From Streptomyces antibioticus (GTDB taxonomy: Bacteria > Actinomycetota > Actinomycetes > Streptomycetales > Streptomycetaceae), in the NCBI RefSeq assembly GCF_002019855.1, contig NZ_CM007717.1, forward strand, positions 7,077,750 through 7,141,749: 64,000 nucleotides of DNA. Reading direction: 5' to 3'. Numbering within the stretch: position 1 is the stretch's first letter; every line of letters starts with the position of its first letter. The notes under the pieces were generated by a model. That model searched no databases and was not told the origin of the DNA. It saw only the letters and a program-made list of their open reading frames with translations. This document shows positions 33,766 to 40,455 of this stretch, one piece after another. The position numbers and the translations under genes were made by a program.

Positions 33766-34166
33766 TGGCTGCTCCAGTCCGGCCCGCGCAGCGCGGCGGG
33801 GACGCGGCGGGTGTCCGGGAGCGGGCCGCGCGGCTTCGGCTCCTGGCGGACGGTCAGCGGCTGGTCGAGTCCGGCGAGGATCTCTTCGGTGATGCCGTGT
33901 GCGTGGGCGAGGTCCAGCAGCTCGGGGCAGTCGTTGAGGTTGTCGGTGTTGGGAGTGTCGTCGTAGCCACTGGTTCCGCAGCCGTGGCAGGGCGCGTTGT
34001 GCTCCCAGGTCCATTCGGTGGCGAGTCGGTGCCGGTTGAGGATGCGGCGGTCGGCTTCGCAGCGGAGTCGGACGCCCTTGCTCTGGCTGGGCGGCCACTC
34101 GTTCTCGCCGATCAACTGCTCGACGCAATCGACTTGCTGGGTGATCCAGCCGTGGAGGTCGTTCAT
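33762..34166 (-). CDS. DUF6221-like protein
   Basis: A protein of 134 residues. The segment VRLRCEADRRILNRH and the Cys motif PCHGCGTSG resemble small Streptomyces phage proteins of the DUF6221 type, whose members have an EAKRRI.E.H core. Function unknown. It is one of several overlapping genes near the start of the cassette, and its stop overlaps the next ATG. Confidence 0.62.
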   Translation of the reverse strand: MNDLHGWITQQVDCVEQLIGENEWPPSQSKGVRLRCEADRRILNRHRLATEWTWEHNAPCHGCGTSGYDDTPNTDNLNDCPELLDLAHAHGITEEILAGLDQPLTVRQEPKPRGPLPDTRRVPAALRGPDWSSQ

Positions 34167-34273
34167 CGGCTGCTCCAGCACGCGGTGGCTGGTGCGGTGA
34201 GGGTGACGTCGAGGGTGGGCGCGATGACGAGGATCGCGAACCACAACGCCAGCCCGGCGCAGACGGCTCTCAC
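34163..34273 (-). CDS. 36-residue membrane peptide
   Basis: A short frame: GTG at 34273 after GGAGCCACCC, overlapping the stop of the upstream gene (GTGA), and a TGA overlapping the next ATG. It encodes a single hydrophobic segment (CAGLALWFAILVIAP) and a Thr/Ala-rich end. The overlaps on both sides make translation likely. Confidence 0.6.
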   Translation of the reverse strand: MRAVCAGLALWFAILVIAPTLDVTLTAPATACWSSR

Positions 34274-34467
34274 GGGTGGCTCCTGTTGGCGCGGTCGAGT
34301 TCGGCAAGCGCATGGAGGAGGAGGGCGCGGCAGAGTGCGCGTTCGCGAGGGTCGTCAGGCGGCTGCCGGTCGATGCGGGTGACGGTCGTGGTGCCGTCTG
34401 GCTGCTCGCTGGAGACGTAGTACAGGCCGGGCCCCTGCTGCGCGGGGAGGGTGATGTCACTGGCCAC
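34270..34467 (-). CDS. First gene of the minus-strand cassette, hypothetical
   Basis: A protein of 65 residues. The pattern LPAQQGPGLYYVSSEQPDG and a final helix RALCRALLLHALAELDRAN have no recognised family. The GTG at 34467 has GGAG upstream. About 113 bases of leader separate it from the conserved box at 34581, with a strong hairpin in that leader. Confidence 0.6.
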   Translation of the reverse strand: MASDITLPAQQGPGLYYVSSEQPDGTTTVTRIDRQPPDDPRERALCRALLLHALAELDRANRSHP

Positions 34468-34512
34468 GGAAGCTCCTGTGCGGGTTGTGCGGGTGGGGTG
34501 CGGGTGTTGGTG

Positions 34513-34549
34513 CGGCAGGGCTGCGACCCGCACGGACACGGCCCTGCCG
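34513..34549. terminator. Hairpin in leader of the glycosylation cassette
   Basis: CGGCAGGGC pairs perfectly with GCCCTGCCG over a 19-nt loop. It lies between the promoter-type box (34581-34597) and the first cassette gene. Its position inside a leader suggests an attenuator that could require antitermination; it could equally act on reads from the left. Confidence 0.55.
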
Positions 34550-34580
34550 CCGGTCCCTCTGAGAGGACTACGAAGACTCT

Positions 34581-34628
34581 ACCTTCGAATCGTTGGCAAA
34601 TAGCAAGTCCAGGCTACGATCTAAAGGA
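34581..34628. promoter_or_regulatory. Paired late boxes between divergent cassette and lysis operons
   Basis: 34581-34597 reads ACCTTCGAATCGTTGGC and faces the minus-strand cassette. 34612-34628 reads GGCTACGATCTAAAGGA and ends 29 bp before the endolysin ATG. The CGAATC and CGATCT cores are exactly 31 bp apart, identical to the spacing at 3846 and 3877. Both are variants of the palindrome ACCTTCGAWTCGAAGGT. Confidence 0.68.
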
Positions 34629-34657
34629 GAACCCATACGGCAGATGGAGGACCCGCG

Positions 34658-35518
34658 ATGCCCGACCTCTGGATGCCGGGCGCCACCCGGCTCGACATAG
34701 GCGACCACCAGCCGACCGACGGCGGCCCCGCCAAGGCGCTGGCTCACATCACCTGGGACCGCAACGCCACCGCTGCCAAGCCGCTGGACCTCGTCCCCTA
34801 CGAAACCCTCGTCGCCTACTTCGGCAAGAACCCCACCGGCCGCGCCGTCGCCCCCCACCTGCTCTGGGACCCGTTCACAGGCCGCGTCACACAGTTCGTG
34901 CCCGCGAACTCCCGCAGCAAGTCCCTGGCAGACGCCCCAGGCGGCACGCGCACCAACCGGGCCGGGTCCGTCGTCATCCAGATCGAAGCCCTGTTCTTCC
35001 CCCACTGCCGCGTCGGCACCGCCGTCTACCCGCGCCTCGTGGACACGCCCTGCAAGGGCTGGCCCGAGCTGCACGCCTGGGTGAAGTCGTGGGGCGTCCC
35101 GGACGCCTGGCCCAACGGCCGCCCAGAGAACTGCACCCGCAACACCACCCACTGGGCCACCAAGCCCGGCTGGTACCCCCACGCCGCGGTCCCCGAGAAC
35201 AACCACAACGACCCGCTGTCCTGGCCCGCATTCCCCACCGAGCCCGTCGTCGAGGCGCCGAAGCCGAAGTACGAGCCGTTCCCCGGCGCAGGCTTCTTCC
35301 GGGCCGGACGCCGCTCGCCGATCATCGCGGCCATGCACAAGCGGCTCATCGCCGTCGGCTGCAACAAGTACAAGTCCCAGGCCAACGCCGACACGTGGGG
35401 CTCCGGTGACGTCGCCTCCTACGCAGCCTGGCAACGCAAGCTCCGCTACACCGGCACGGCCGCCGACGGCATCCCCGGCCCCACCTCATGGGCCGCCCTC
35501 AAAGTCCCGAACGTCTAA
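34658..35518 (+). CDS. Endolysin: amidase plus peptidoglycan-binding domain
   Basis: A protein of 286 residues. The N-terminal ~180 residues are amidase_2-like: HITWDRNATA (first His ligand), the FFPHCR region, and GWYPHAAVPENNHNDP as the closing zinc/active-site motif. The C-terminal ~80 residues form a PG_binding_1-type module (FRAGRRSPIIAAMHKRL ... ADGIPGPTSWAALK). It should cut the amide bond between muramic acid and the stem peptide at lysis. The holin follows. Confidence 0.88.
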   Translation: MPDLWMPGATRLDIGDHQPTDGGPAKALAHITWDRNATAAKPLDLVPYETLVAYFGKNPTGRAVAPHLLWDPFTGRVTQFVPANSRSKSLADAPGGTRTNRAGSVVIQIEALFFPHCRVGTAVYPRLVDTPCKGWPELHAWVKSWGVPDAWPNGRPENCTRNTTHWATKPGWYPHAAVPENNHNDPLSWPAFPTEPVVEAPKPKYEPFPGAGFFRAGRRSPIIAAMHKRLIAVGCNKYKSQANADTWGSGDVASYAAWQRKLRYTGTAADGIPGPTSWAALKVPNV

Positions 35519-35544
35519 CCCGCCCTCCCCCCCTGGAGAACCCC

Positions 35545-35862
35545 GTGACCGTCACCCTCGACAACGCCTACTGGCTCGGCCTCCTCGTGAGCGTCGTCCT
35601 CCCCGTCCTCGTCGGCCTCGTCACCACCCGCGTCACCCACGCCGGCGTGAAGGCCGTCCTCCTCCTCGCCCTGTCCACGGTGAACGGCTTCCTGGTCGAG
35701 TACGCGGGCCCGCACGGCGACGACTACAGCGTGCAGACCGCCGCCATCCTCGCCCTCGTCTCCTTCGCCGTCAGCGTCCTCACCCACTTCGGACTCCTCA
35801 AGCCCACCGGCATCAGCGGAAAGGCACAGGACACACTCGTCACGGCCGGCCGTCACTCGTGA
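35545..35862 (+). CDS. Holin
   Basis: A protein of 105 residues with two or three hydrophobic helices (WLGLLVSVVLPVLVGLVT; VKAVLLLALSTVNGFLVEYA; AAILALVSFAVSVLTHF) and a short polar tail. Small multipass proteins immediately after an endolysin are the phage holins that open the membrane at a set time. Start GTG 35545, with the ribosome site TGGAGAA. Its stop overlaps the next GTG. Confidence 0.82.
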   Translation: MTVTLDNAYWLGLLVSVVLPVLVGLVTTRVTHAGVKAVLLLALSTVNGFLVEYAGPHGDDYSVQTAAILALVSFAVSVLTHFGLLKPTGISGKAQDTLVTAGRHS

Positions 35863-36179
35863 CGCCCCCGGAAGCATCCGCTCTCGCGGCCGAACTGGCG
35901 AATCTCCGCGGAGACTTCGCGAACTTCGGCCGCGACATCGGCGACATCAAAACCTCGTGCGCCGTCCTGGTAGAACGCTCCAACCGTACCGAGCAGGACG
36001 TGCGTGATCTCCGCAAGGACATGGAGGACGAAGTCCGCAAGGTCCGCGAGGATGAGGTGAAGCCGTTGCAGGCGAAGGTGGACGCACTCTCGTCGCGGCA
36101 GTGGCCGTTGCAGTCAGTGGCCGCGCTGGCGTCAGCGACGGCTATCGGCGTCACGGTATGGCAGGCGGTCGGCCGGTGA
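35859..36179 (+). CDS. Lysis accessory coiled-coil membrane protein
   Basis: A protein of 106 residues. A long charged helix (FGRDIGDIKTSCAVLVERSN to MEDEVRKVREDEVK) is followed by a single hydrophobic segment near the C-terminus (VAALASATAIGVTVWQAV). The arrangement resembles second holins/HP1-like DUF proteins found after holins in actinophages. GTGA overlap to the holin gene indicates coupled expression. Confidence 0.68.
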   Translation: MTPPEASALAAELANLRGDFANFGRDIGDIKTSCAVLVERSNRTEQDVRDLRKDMEDEVRKVREDEVKPLQAKVDALSSRQWPLQSVAALASATAIGVTVWQAVGR

Positions 36180-36192
36180 ACTGGAGTGTGGG

Positions 36193-37434
36193 ATGAGCTT
36201 CCCCGAGGGTGTGGAGACGGTCGAGGTCTCTGCTGGCGCGGCCGGGTACCGCGGTCTGGACGGCACTGTGTATGCGGGCCGGCTCCGTTTCACGCCGTCG
36301 GTGCCGCGGGTGGTGTCTGCGGAGTATGGGGTGATCGCGCTCGGTCCGGTCAATGTGGTGTTGGGCGCGTCGGGCGAGTTCACGCAGGAGCTGCTGGCGA
36401 CGGATGCGGCTGGTTTCGAGCCGTCGGGGTGGACGTACCGGGTTGATGAGGAGTTCTCGAACGCTCCGGGCCGCGCCTACAGCGTGCTCTTGCCGGCAGC
36501 GGTGCCGGAGGTGACGCTGGCGGAGTTGGTGGAGGTGGAGGCGTCTGAGGGGACCGTGTCGTGGCAGCCGGGTGGTGGGGCCGCCTTGCCGTCGGACACG
36601 GTGACCGCGGCCACCGCCTTCGGGCTGTCGGCTTCGGCGGGTGCGGCTGCGGTGTACTCCCGTGGGGATCACACGCACGGCACGCCGGCGGCGCCGGTGG
36701 TGGGGTCGACTGCGGGCACGTATGCGGCTGGTGACGACCCGCGGCTTGTGGGTGCAGCGCAGAAGACCGCGAACCTGTCCGACCTCACCAGCGCCTCAAC
36801 AGCCCGCTCCAACCTCGGGTTGGGCGGCGCGGCCGTCCTCGATGTGGGGACCGACGCTGGCACGGTGGCTGCTGGCGACGACTCCCGTCTGTCGGATGCG
36901 CGGACTCCGACTGCGCACGCGGCGTCGCATGCTGCGGCTGGCGGCGATCCGGTCACGGTCGAGGTGGGGCAGGTGTCGGGTCTGGGGGTGGCGCTGGATG
37001 GGAAGGCGGCGCTGTCGGGTGCGACGTTCACCGGTGGGGTGACGGTGGCTGGTGCTGATCTGGCTGTGTTGGGGACGGGGAAGGGGTATCGGTTCCGGCG
37101 GGGTGGCGGCGCCTTGGACCTGGAGGCGTCGGGCTCGGATCTGGTGATCTCGAACTGGTCGGGTGGCGCTTTCGACGGGACCCAGCGGTCGTATCTGCGG
37201 CTGTCTGCGGACGCCCAGAACTGCCAGGTGGCGGGCAAGGTCGAGTTCGTGGACGGCTTGTACGGGGCGACGCGTCATGTGCTGGACGGCGCGGCGAACA
37301 CGGTGGGGTTTTTCGGGGCGGCGGCGGTGGGCAGGCCGGTGGTGTCGGGGTCGTGGGCGGATGGGTCGGCTGGGGAGTCGTTGGCGGCGGCGTTGGCGGT
37401 GTTGGGGTTGATCACGGACTCAACGACCGCGTAG
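36193..37434 (+). CDS. Second tail fibre protein
   Basis: A protein of 413 residues. The central SRGDHTHGTPAAPV and DDSRLSDARTPTAHAASHAAAG motifs are hallmarks of tail fibre shafts. An N-terminal ~110-residue beta module (VETVEVSAGAAGYRGLDG) is probably the attachment domain. The C-terminal GFFGAAAVGRPVVSGS tail is common to fibres of Streptomyces phages. Its location after the lysis genes, far from the main tail operon, is not the usual arrangement. It may be a separately acquired fibre or structural accessory. Confidence 0.82.
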   Translation: MSFPEGVETVEVSAGAAGYRGLDGTVYAGRLRFTPSVPRVVSAEYGVIALGPVNVVLGASGEFTQELLATDAAGFEPSGWTYRVDEEFSNAPGRAYSVLLPAAVPEVTLAELVEVEASEGTVSWQPGGGAALPSDTVTAATAFGLSASAGAAAVYSRGDHTHGTPAAPVVGSTAGTYAAGDDPRLVGAAQKTANLSDLTSASTARSNLGLGGAAVLDVGTDAGTVAAGDDSRLSDARTPTAHAASHAAAGGDPVTVEVGQVSGLGVALDGKAALSGATFTGGVTVAGADLAVLGTGKGYRFRRGGGALDLEASGSDLVISNWSGGAFDGTQRSYLRLSADAQNCQVAGKVEFVDGLYGATRHVLDGAANTVGFFGAAAVGRPVVSGSWADGSAGESLAAALAVLGLITDSTTA

Positions 37435-37448
37435 GTGGGGGCGTTGTG

Positions 37449-37476
37449 TTGACGGGATGGCCTGCCGGGCTGTGAT
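37449..37476 (+). promoter_or_regulatory. Candidate sigma-70-type promoter
   Basis: TTGACG (37449-37454), a 16-bp spacer and TGTGAT (37471-37476), about 35 bp before the ATG of the gene at 37512. It is a fair fit to a housekeeping promoter, and the gene stands alone after the fibre operon. Confidence 0.45.
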
Positions 37477-37511
37477 GCTCTGCCATCCTGGTGGCGAGCA
37501 GAGGAGATGCC

Positions 37512-37865
37512 ATGGCCTACCGCCCGTACCCGAACGCCAACCGCGCCCTGAGCCAGGTGGCCCGCCATGACGACGAGTGGGCGCCAGGCGGCATGGCTCC
37601 CCCGCCGCTGCCGCTTCCTGCCGGATGGGGCGGGCCGGTCCTCCCTGAGACGAGGAAGCTGAGCCCGGAGACGGTCGCGTCCCTGGCGGCCATGCCAGAC
37701 CGGCTGCAACAGGCTGCGGAGGTGTTCCGGCGCGGCGCGGTGGAAGCGTTCGGTGGGTTCAGCCGCGCTCTCTGCGCTATGCAGCCGACTGCCAGCCAGA
37801 TCGGGTTCTCTGCCGACGTGTACCGGATGTCGACGCGTCCGCGTGTTGTGGGTGGTGGCGAGTAG
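37512..37865 (+). CDS. Hypothetical prophage protein
   Basis: A protein of 117 residues, Pro-rich in the first half (APPPLPLPAGWGGP), with a helix in the second half (VASLAAMPDRLQQAAEVFRR). Possibly prophage-expressed in the lysogen, since its promoter looks like a housekeeping type. It has AGGAGA as ribosome site. No known domain. Confidence 0.6.
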   Translation: MAYRPYPNANRALSQVARHDDEWAPGGMAPPPLPLPAGWGGPVLPETRKLSPETVASLAAMPDRLQQAAEVFRRGAVEAFGGFSRALCAMQPTASQIGFSADVYRMSTRPRVVGGGE

Positions 37866-37896
37866 CCTGACCCGCACGCACGCTGCGCCGCTCCCG

Positions 37897-38100
37897 CTAG
37901 CCCGCCGTTTCCGGGTGCCGGACGACCCGCTTGAGCCCCATCTCGACCTCGTACCGATCATGCCCGCCCTCCGCGGCGAACGCGGTAACGGCTTGCTGCA
38001 CGGCCTGGGCGGTGGCGACGGTGAGTTGCCCGGCTTGGATCTCTGCCCAGGCGCGGGCTTCGAGGGCGAGCAGGGCGTCGGGGAAGTCGAAGGAGGCCAC
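37897..38100 (-). CDS. Small helical hypothetical protein
   Basis: A protein of 67 residues. A helix-rich protein with LLALEARAWAEIQAGQLTVATAQAV. Start GTG 38100, AGGA at proper spacing. It is divergent from the gene at 38180, and a perfect palindrome (38111-38129) lies directly before it. Confidence 0.6.
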   Translation of the reverse strand: MASFDFPDALLALEARAWAEIQAGQLTVATAQAVQQAVTAFAAEGGHDRYEVEMGLKRVVRHPETAG

Positions 38101-38110
38101 GCGCGGATCC

Positions 38111-38129
38111 TACGTCACCACCTGACGTA
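38111..38129. promoter_or_regulatory. Palindromic operator TACGTCA-n5-TGACGTA
   Basis: TACGTCACCACCTGACGTA has perfect 7-bp arms and lies 10 bp before the GTG of the minus-strand gene, in the divergent intergenic space. It probably binds a dimeric regulator that is not identified. Confidence 0.6.
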
Positions 38130-38145
38130 TCTTTTCTAGTTCACC

Positions 38146-38173
38146 TTGAATGCCAACCTAGATTGAGTACCTT
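38146..38173 (+). promoter_or_regulatory. Candidate promoter for a leaderless transcript
   Basis: TTGAAT (38146-38151), 16-bp spacer, TACCTT (38168-38173). The ATG of the next gene starts seven bases after the -10 box, so the transcript should start at or next to the A of ATG. This arrangement is common in Streptomyces, and no Shine-Dalgarno is present. Confidence 0.5.
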
Positions 38174-38179
38174 GGCGGC

Positions 38180-38323
38180 ATGAAGAACTTCACCGTGACG
38201 ATCCGCGTCGAGACGGACGAGGCAGACGACATCGTCGAGCAGGACATCCGCGACCTCTTCTACGAAGCGGGCGGCGACATGCCGTTCAGCTTCGACATCA
38301 CCGAGATCAAGGAAGCCCAGTGA
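38180..38323 (+). CDS. 47-residue acidic protein
   Basis: The frame encodes a ferredoxin-like alternating pattern (FTVTIRVETDEADDIVEQDI ending DITEIKEAQ). It starts directly after a -10-like box (leaderless) and its end overlaps the next start by GTGA. No family is recognised. Confidence 0.6.
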   Translation: MKNFTVTIRVETDEADDIVEQDIRDLFYEAGGDMPFSFDITEIKEAQ

Positions 38324-38622
38324 GCGACCGACTCATCCCGACCGGCTTCTGCTGGTGCGGCTGCGGCACCGAGACCGGCATCGGCAGCTTCTTCGCCAGA
38401 GGCCACGACAAGATCGCCGAAGCCGCGCTCGTCGCAGCCGAATACGGCGGCACCGTTCCCCGCCTCCTCGCCGCCCACGGCTACGGCCCCGACAAGTCCG
38501 TCACCGCCGCCGCGGTCACCGGCGGGGGCTGGGTCCGCTGCTCCGTGCCGGGCTGCACCTACACCGGAGCCGAAGCCAGCGTCCGCAACCACGAAGCCAA
38601 ACCCCACAAGGAGACCGCATGA
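38320..38622 (+). CDS. Putative zinc-finger protein
   Basis: A protein of 100 residues. The N-terminal FCWCGCG motif and the C-terminal CSVPGCTYTGAEASVRNHEAKPH, with C-x4-C and H-x4-H spacing, form a C2H2-like finger. An Ala/Leu-rich helix lies between. It is probably a small nucleic-acid-binding protein. GTG start overlaps the upstream stop, and its stop overlaps the next ATG. Confidence 0.65.
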   Translation: MSDRLIPTGFCWCGCGTETGIGSFFARGHDKIAEAALVAAEYGGTVPRLLAAHGYGPDKSVTAAAVTGGGWVRCSVPGCTYTGAEASVRNHEAKPHKETA

Positions 38623-39044
38623 TCAGCAAGACGGGCCGCTACTGGTCCACCGGCATCACCGTCACCTAGGCACCCCTCGCCGAACGCATCAACGACGAGC
38701 CCTACGGCGGCTGGCACGCCAAGCTCGACTACACCGACGACGGCTTCGCTGACAACGATCCCGACACCGCGCAGGTCTCGACCGAGGGGACGCTGTACAC
38801 CCGCTACCCGGTCCGCAACGCCAAGATCCGCAGCGGGCTCTCCATCGCCCTCGACACCCTGATCGCCGACGCCGGACGGCTCGGCATCAAGTTCATCGCA
38901 GTCGACCCGGACTCGGAGCCCTGGCTGTTCTACCGAGGTGACGGCGAGGACGCCGAGCACCCGCCCCCGGACGGCTGGCGAGAGACGCTGGCCGCCGAAG
39001 CAGAACGGATCGGCTTCCGGTCCTACGCAACACCCTCGAAGTGA
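38619..39044 (+). pseudogene. Hypothetical prophage gene interrupted by in-frame amber codon
   Basis: The frame opens at ATG 38619 (coupled by ATGA), runs 16 codons (to GITVT) and meets TAG at 38667-38669. The same frame then stays open for 124 codons to TGA at 39042-39044 with normal high-GC third positions. It encodes APLAERINDEPYGGW ... PDTAQVSTEGTLYTRYPV ... and ends SYATPSK. Without the TAG it would be a 141-residue protein. No start codon suitable for re-initiation is obvious right after the TAG. It is a nonsense mutation, or an amber read-through. Confidence 0.8.
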
Positions 39045-39048
39045 AGCA

Positions 39049-39079
39049 ACGCCCCGGCCAGGATCAGTGGCCGGGGCGT
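39049..39079 (+). terminator. Intrinsic terminator
   Basis: ACGCCCCGGCCA and TGGCCGGGGCGT form a perfect 12-bp stem with a 7-nt loop right after the stop of the amber-interrupted gene, ending the operon that starts at 38180. Confidence 0.85.
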
Positions 39080-39215
39080 CGCCGTGTCACCGTACCCTGA
39101 CCGTAGGGGCGTCCCGTGCGTGGCTGGCCAGCGCGCGCCCCATGTAGCAGCACCCGACGTCAGCACAGAAGCGCTCTGGGGCCGACGCGAGGACCGCTGC
39201 GGCCGTCCGACGGCG

Positions 39216-39401
39216 CTACGCCGCCACGCCCATTTGCTCCGCCCGCACCGCGTCCGCCCACTCCTCCAACAGCAGCCCGTACAAGGCCCGCTCGGCATGC
39301 GTCCACGGCCTACCCTGAGCCCGCACCACAATCGCCCGAATCGCCTCATTCACGGCTGTTGCAGGGCGCACAGGATCCCGGAGCGGGAGGGTGAGGGACA
39401 T
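39216..39401 (-). CDS. Hypothetical 61-residue prophage protein
   Basis: A helical protein with RPATAVNEAIRAIVVRAQGRPWTHAE and a GLLLEEWADAVRAEQMG end. It resembles unnamed short proteins near immunity regions of Streptomyces prophages. The ribosome site is weak. 39080-39215 to its left holds no gene I can support. Confidence 0.55.
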   Translation of the reverse strand: MSLTLPLRDPVRPATAVNEAIRAIVVRAQGRPWTHAERALYGLLLEEWADAVRAEQMGVAA

Positions 39402-39421
39402 ACCGGCAGTCTAGTGATCAC

Positions 39422-39446
39422 GCCCCCACCGTTTCGGCGGTGGGGG
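39422..39446. terminator. Intrinsic terminator
   Basis: GCCCCCACCG and CGGTGGGGGC flank a 5-nt loop. The hairpin follows the minus-strand GntR gene (ending at 39466) and could also stop reads from the left. Confidence 0.8.
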
Positions 39447-39465
39447 CCCTTCGTCATGCCCGGGG

Positions 39466-39711
39466 TCAGTCGGCGGGCGGCTGCGGCAACTCGGTCACGA
39501 ACGTCCCCACACCCACCTGCATCTGCGCCAACCCCGCAGCCCGCAACTCCGTCAGCACCCGACGCGCCGTCATCTGCGCGATACCGAACTCCTCCACGAT
39601 CGCCAGGACGCCGGGCAACTGTGAACCCGGCGGGTACGTGCCGTCCGCAATCCGGCCCTCGATGACCTCGTACACCTGCTGCCATCTCGACACGTCCGGC
39701 TTCCAATCCAT
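39466..39711 (-). CDS. GntR-family winged-helix regulator (HTH only)
   Basis: A protein of 81 residues and almost nothing but the GntR winged helix: YEVIEGRIADGTYPPGSQLPG, then VEEFGIAQMTARRVLTELRAAGL and a wing with VGVGTFV. It lacks an effector domain. Short KorSA-like GntR proteins of this sort control integrative elements in Streptomyces. A perfect palindrome, CCTAGCTAGCTAGG, at 39772-39785 upstream is a good candidate operator for autoregulation and the divergent gene at 39868. Confidence 0.8.
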   Translation of the reverse strand: MDWKPDVSRWQQVYEVIEGRIADGTYPPGSQLPGVLAIVEEFGIAQMTARRVLTELRAAGLAQMQVGVGTFVTELPQPPAD

Positions 39712-39771
39712 GATCTCGAAGCTAGGCAGGCTCAGCTCACCCAGACGACATAGCCTGGATCGCCTAGCAAC

Positions 39772-39785
39772 CCTAGCTAGCTAGG
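39772..39785. promoter_or_regulatory. Palindromic operator between GntR gene and divergent gene
   Basis: CCTAGCTAGCTAGG is a perfect 14-bp palindrome; further CTAG-containing text (GCCTAGCAACC, GGTCTAAG) flanks it. It lies 61 bp before the GntR start and 83 bp before the plus-strand gene. An imperfect GC-rich hairpin follows at about 39,810-39,840 in the leader of the latter. Confidence 0.6.
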
Positions 39786-39867
39786 TCTAAGCTCGGAACT
39801 CACGAGAAAGCCCCCGCGGCCGCTGTCACGGCCCGGGGCGTGGCCACCCTGACGAGAGCAGGACGAC

Positions 39868-40209
39868 ATGGCACACCATACGACCCCACCCGCAGCCGGC
39901 ACAGTCTCCATCGGCCCATCCACGGCAGACGCCTACCGACTCCTGCCACTCCCGGAGACACTGACCGGCCCGCACCTAGACGGGCACGTCTGCGTATGGG
40001 GCGGCGAGACCCTCACCCCACACACCGCGGTGGACCTCGGCTCGCGGCGCATCGGCGACCGGCGCGCCTTCCCGCGGGCCTGCCGCGGCTGCACCGCCAA
40101 GGTCGCCATGCTCGGTCTTCAGATCCACGGCCGTGACTGCGACGACTGCGACGGGGACTGCGCCGTGGGACGTGCACTCGGCCGGATCATCAGGGCGGCC
40201 ACGCGATGA
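39868..40209 (+). CDS. Hypothetical Cys-rich protein
   Basis: A protein of 113 residues with FPRACRGCTAKV and HGRDCDDCDGDCAVGRALGR, two cysteine clusters that could bind zinc. The same type of protein is often divergent to a GntR regulator in Streptomyces integrated elements. It has AGGA before the ATG and overlaps the next gene by ATGA. Confidence 0.65.
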   Translation: MAHHTTPPAAGTVSIGPSTADAYRLLPLPETLTGPHLDGHVCVWGGETLTPHTAVDLGSRRIGDRRAFPRACRGCTAKVAMLGLQIHGRDCDDCDGDCAVGRALGRIIRAATR

Positions 40210-40349
40210 CCTGTGACCGTTGCGGGCAGCCCATCCGTCCGGACGAGCCCTACCGCGAGACGATCCCTGAATCCATGTCCGGTGCCCGGCCGACGGTGTA
40301 CGCGCACCGGCCGGACTGCCTGCGGCGGACCGTGGCGCCCCGGGGTTGA
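40206..40349 (+). CDS. 47-residue zinc-ribbon-like protein
   Basis: A short frame beginning MTCDRCGQPIRPDEPYRE, with a later HRPDC, i.e. a C-x2-C...H-x3-C site. The ATG overlaps the previous TGA. Small treble-clef proteins like this are common just downstream of GntR-associated genes in Streptomyces elements. Confidence 0.65.
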   Translation: MTCDRCGQPIRPDEPYRETIPESMSGARPTVYAHRPDCLRRTVAPRG

Positions 40350-40455
40350 TAGCTCCCGGCTCGTGCGCTGCCCCGCGCCACGAGGCCGGGTGGCCGCCTG
40401 AGGGGCGGCCGGAGTGGCCCGCCGCATGGCTCACCCCGTGCCAGCAGCGGGCCAC

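Noticed and set aside
38141..38175. Further copy of the late box at ACCTTGAATGCCAACCT
   Set aside because: Only the ATTCAAGGT half matches on the reverse strand, one base is missing at the centre and the 31-bp partner is absent, so it was not counted.
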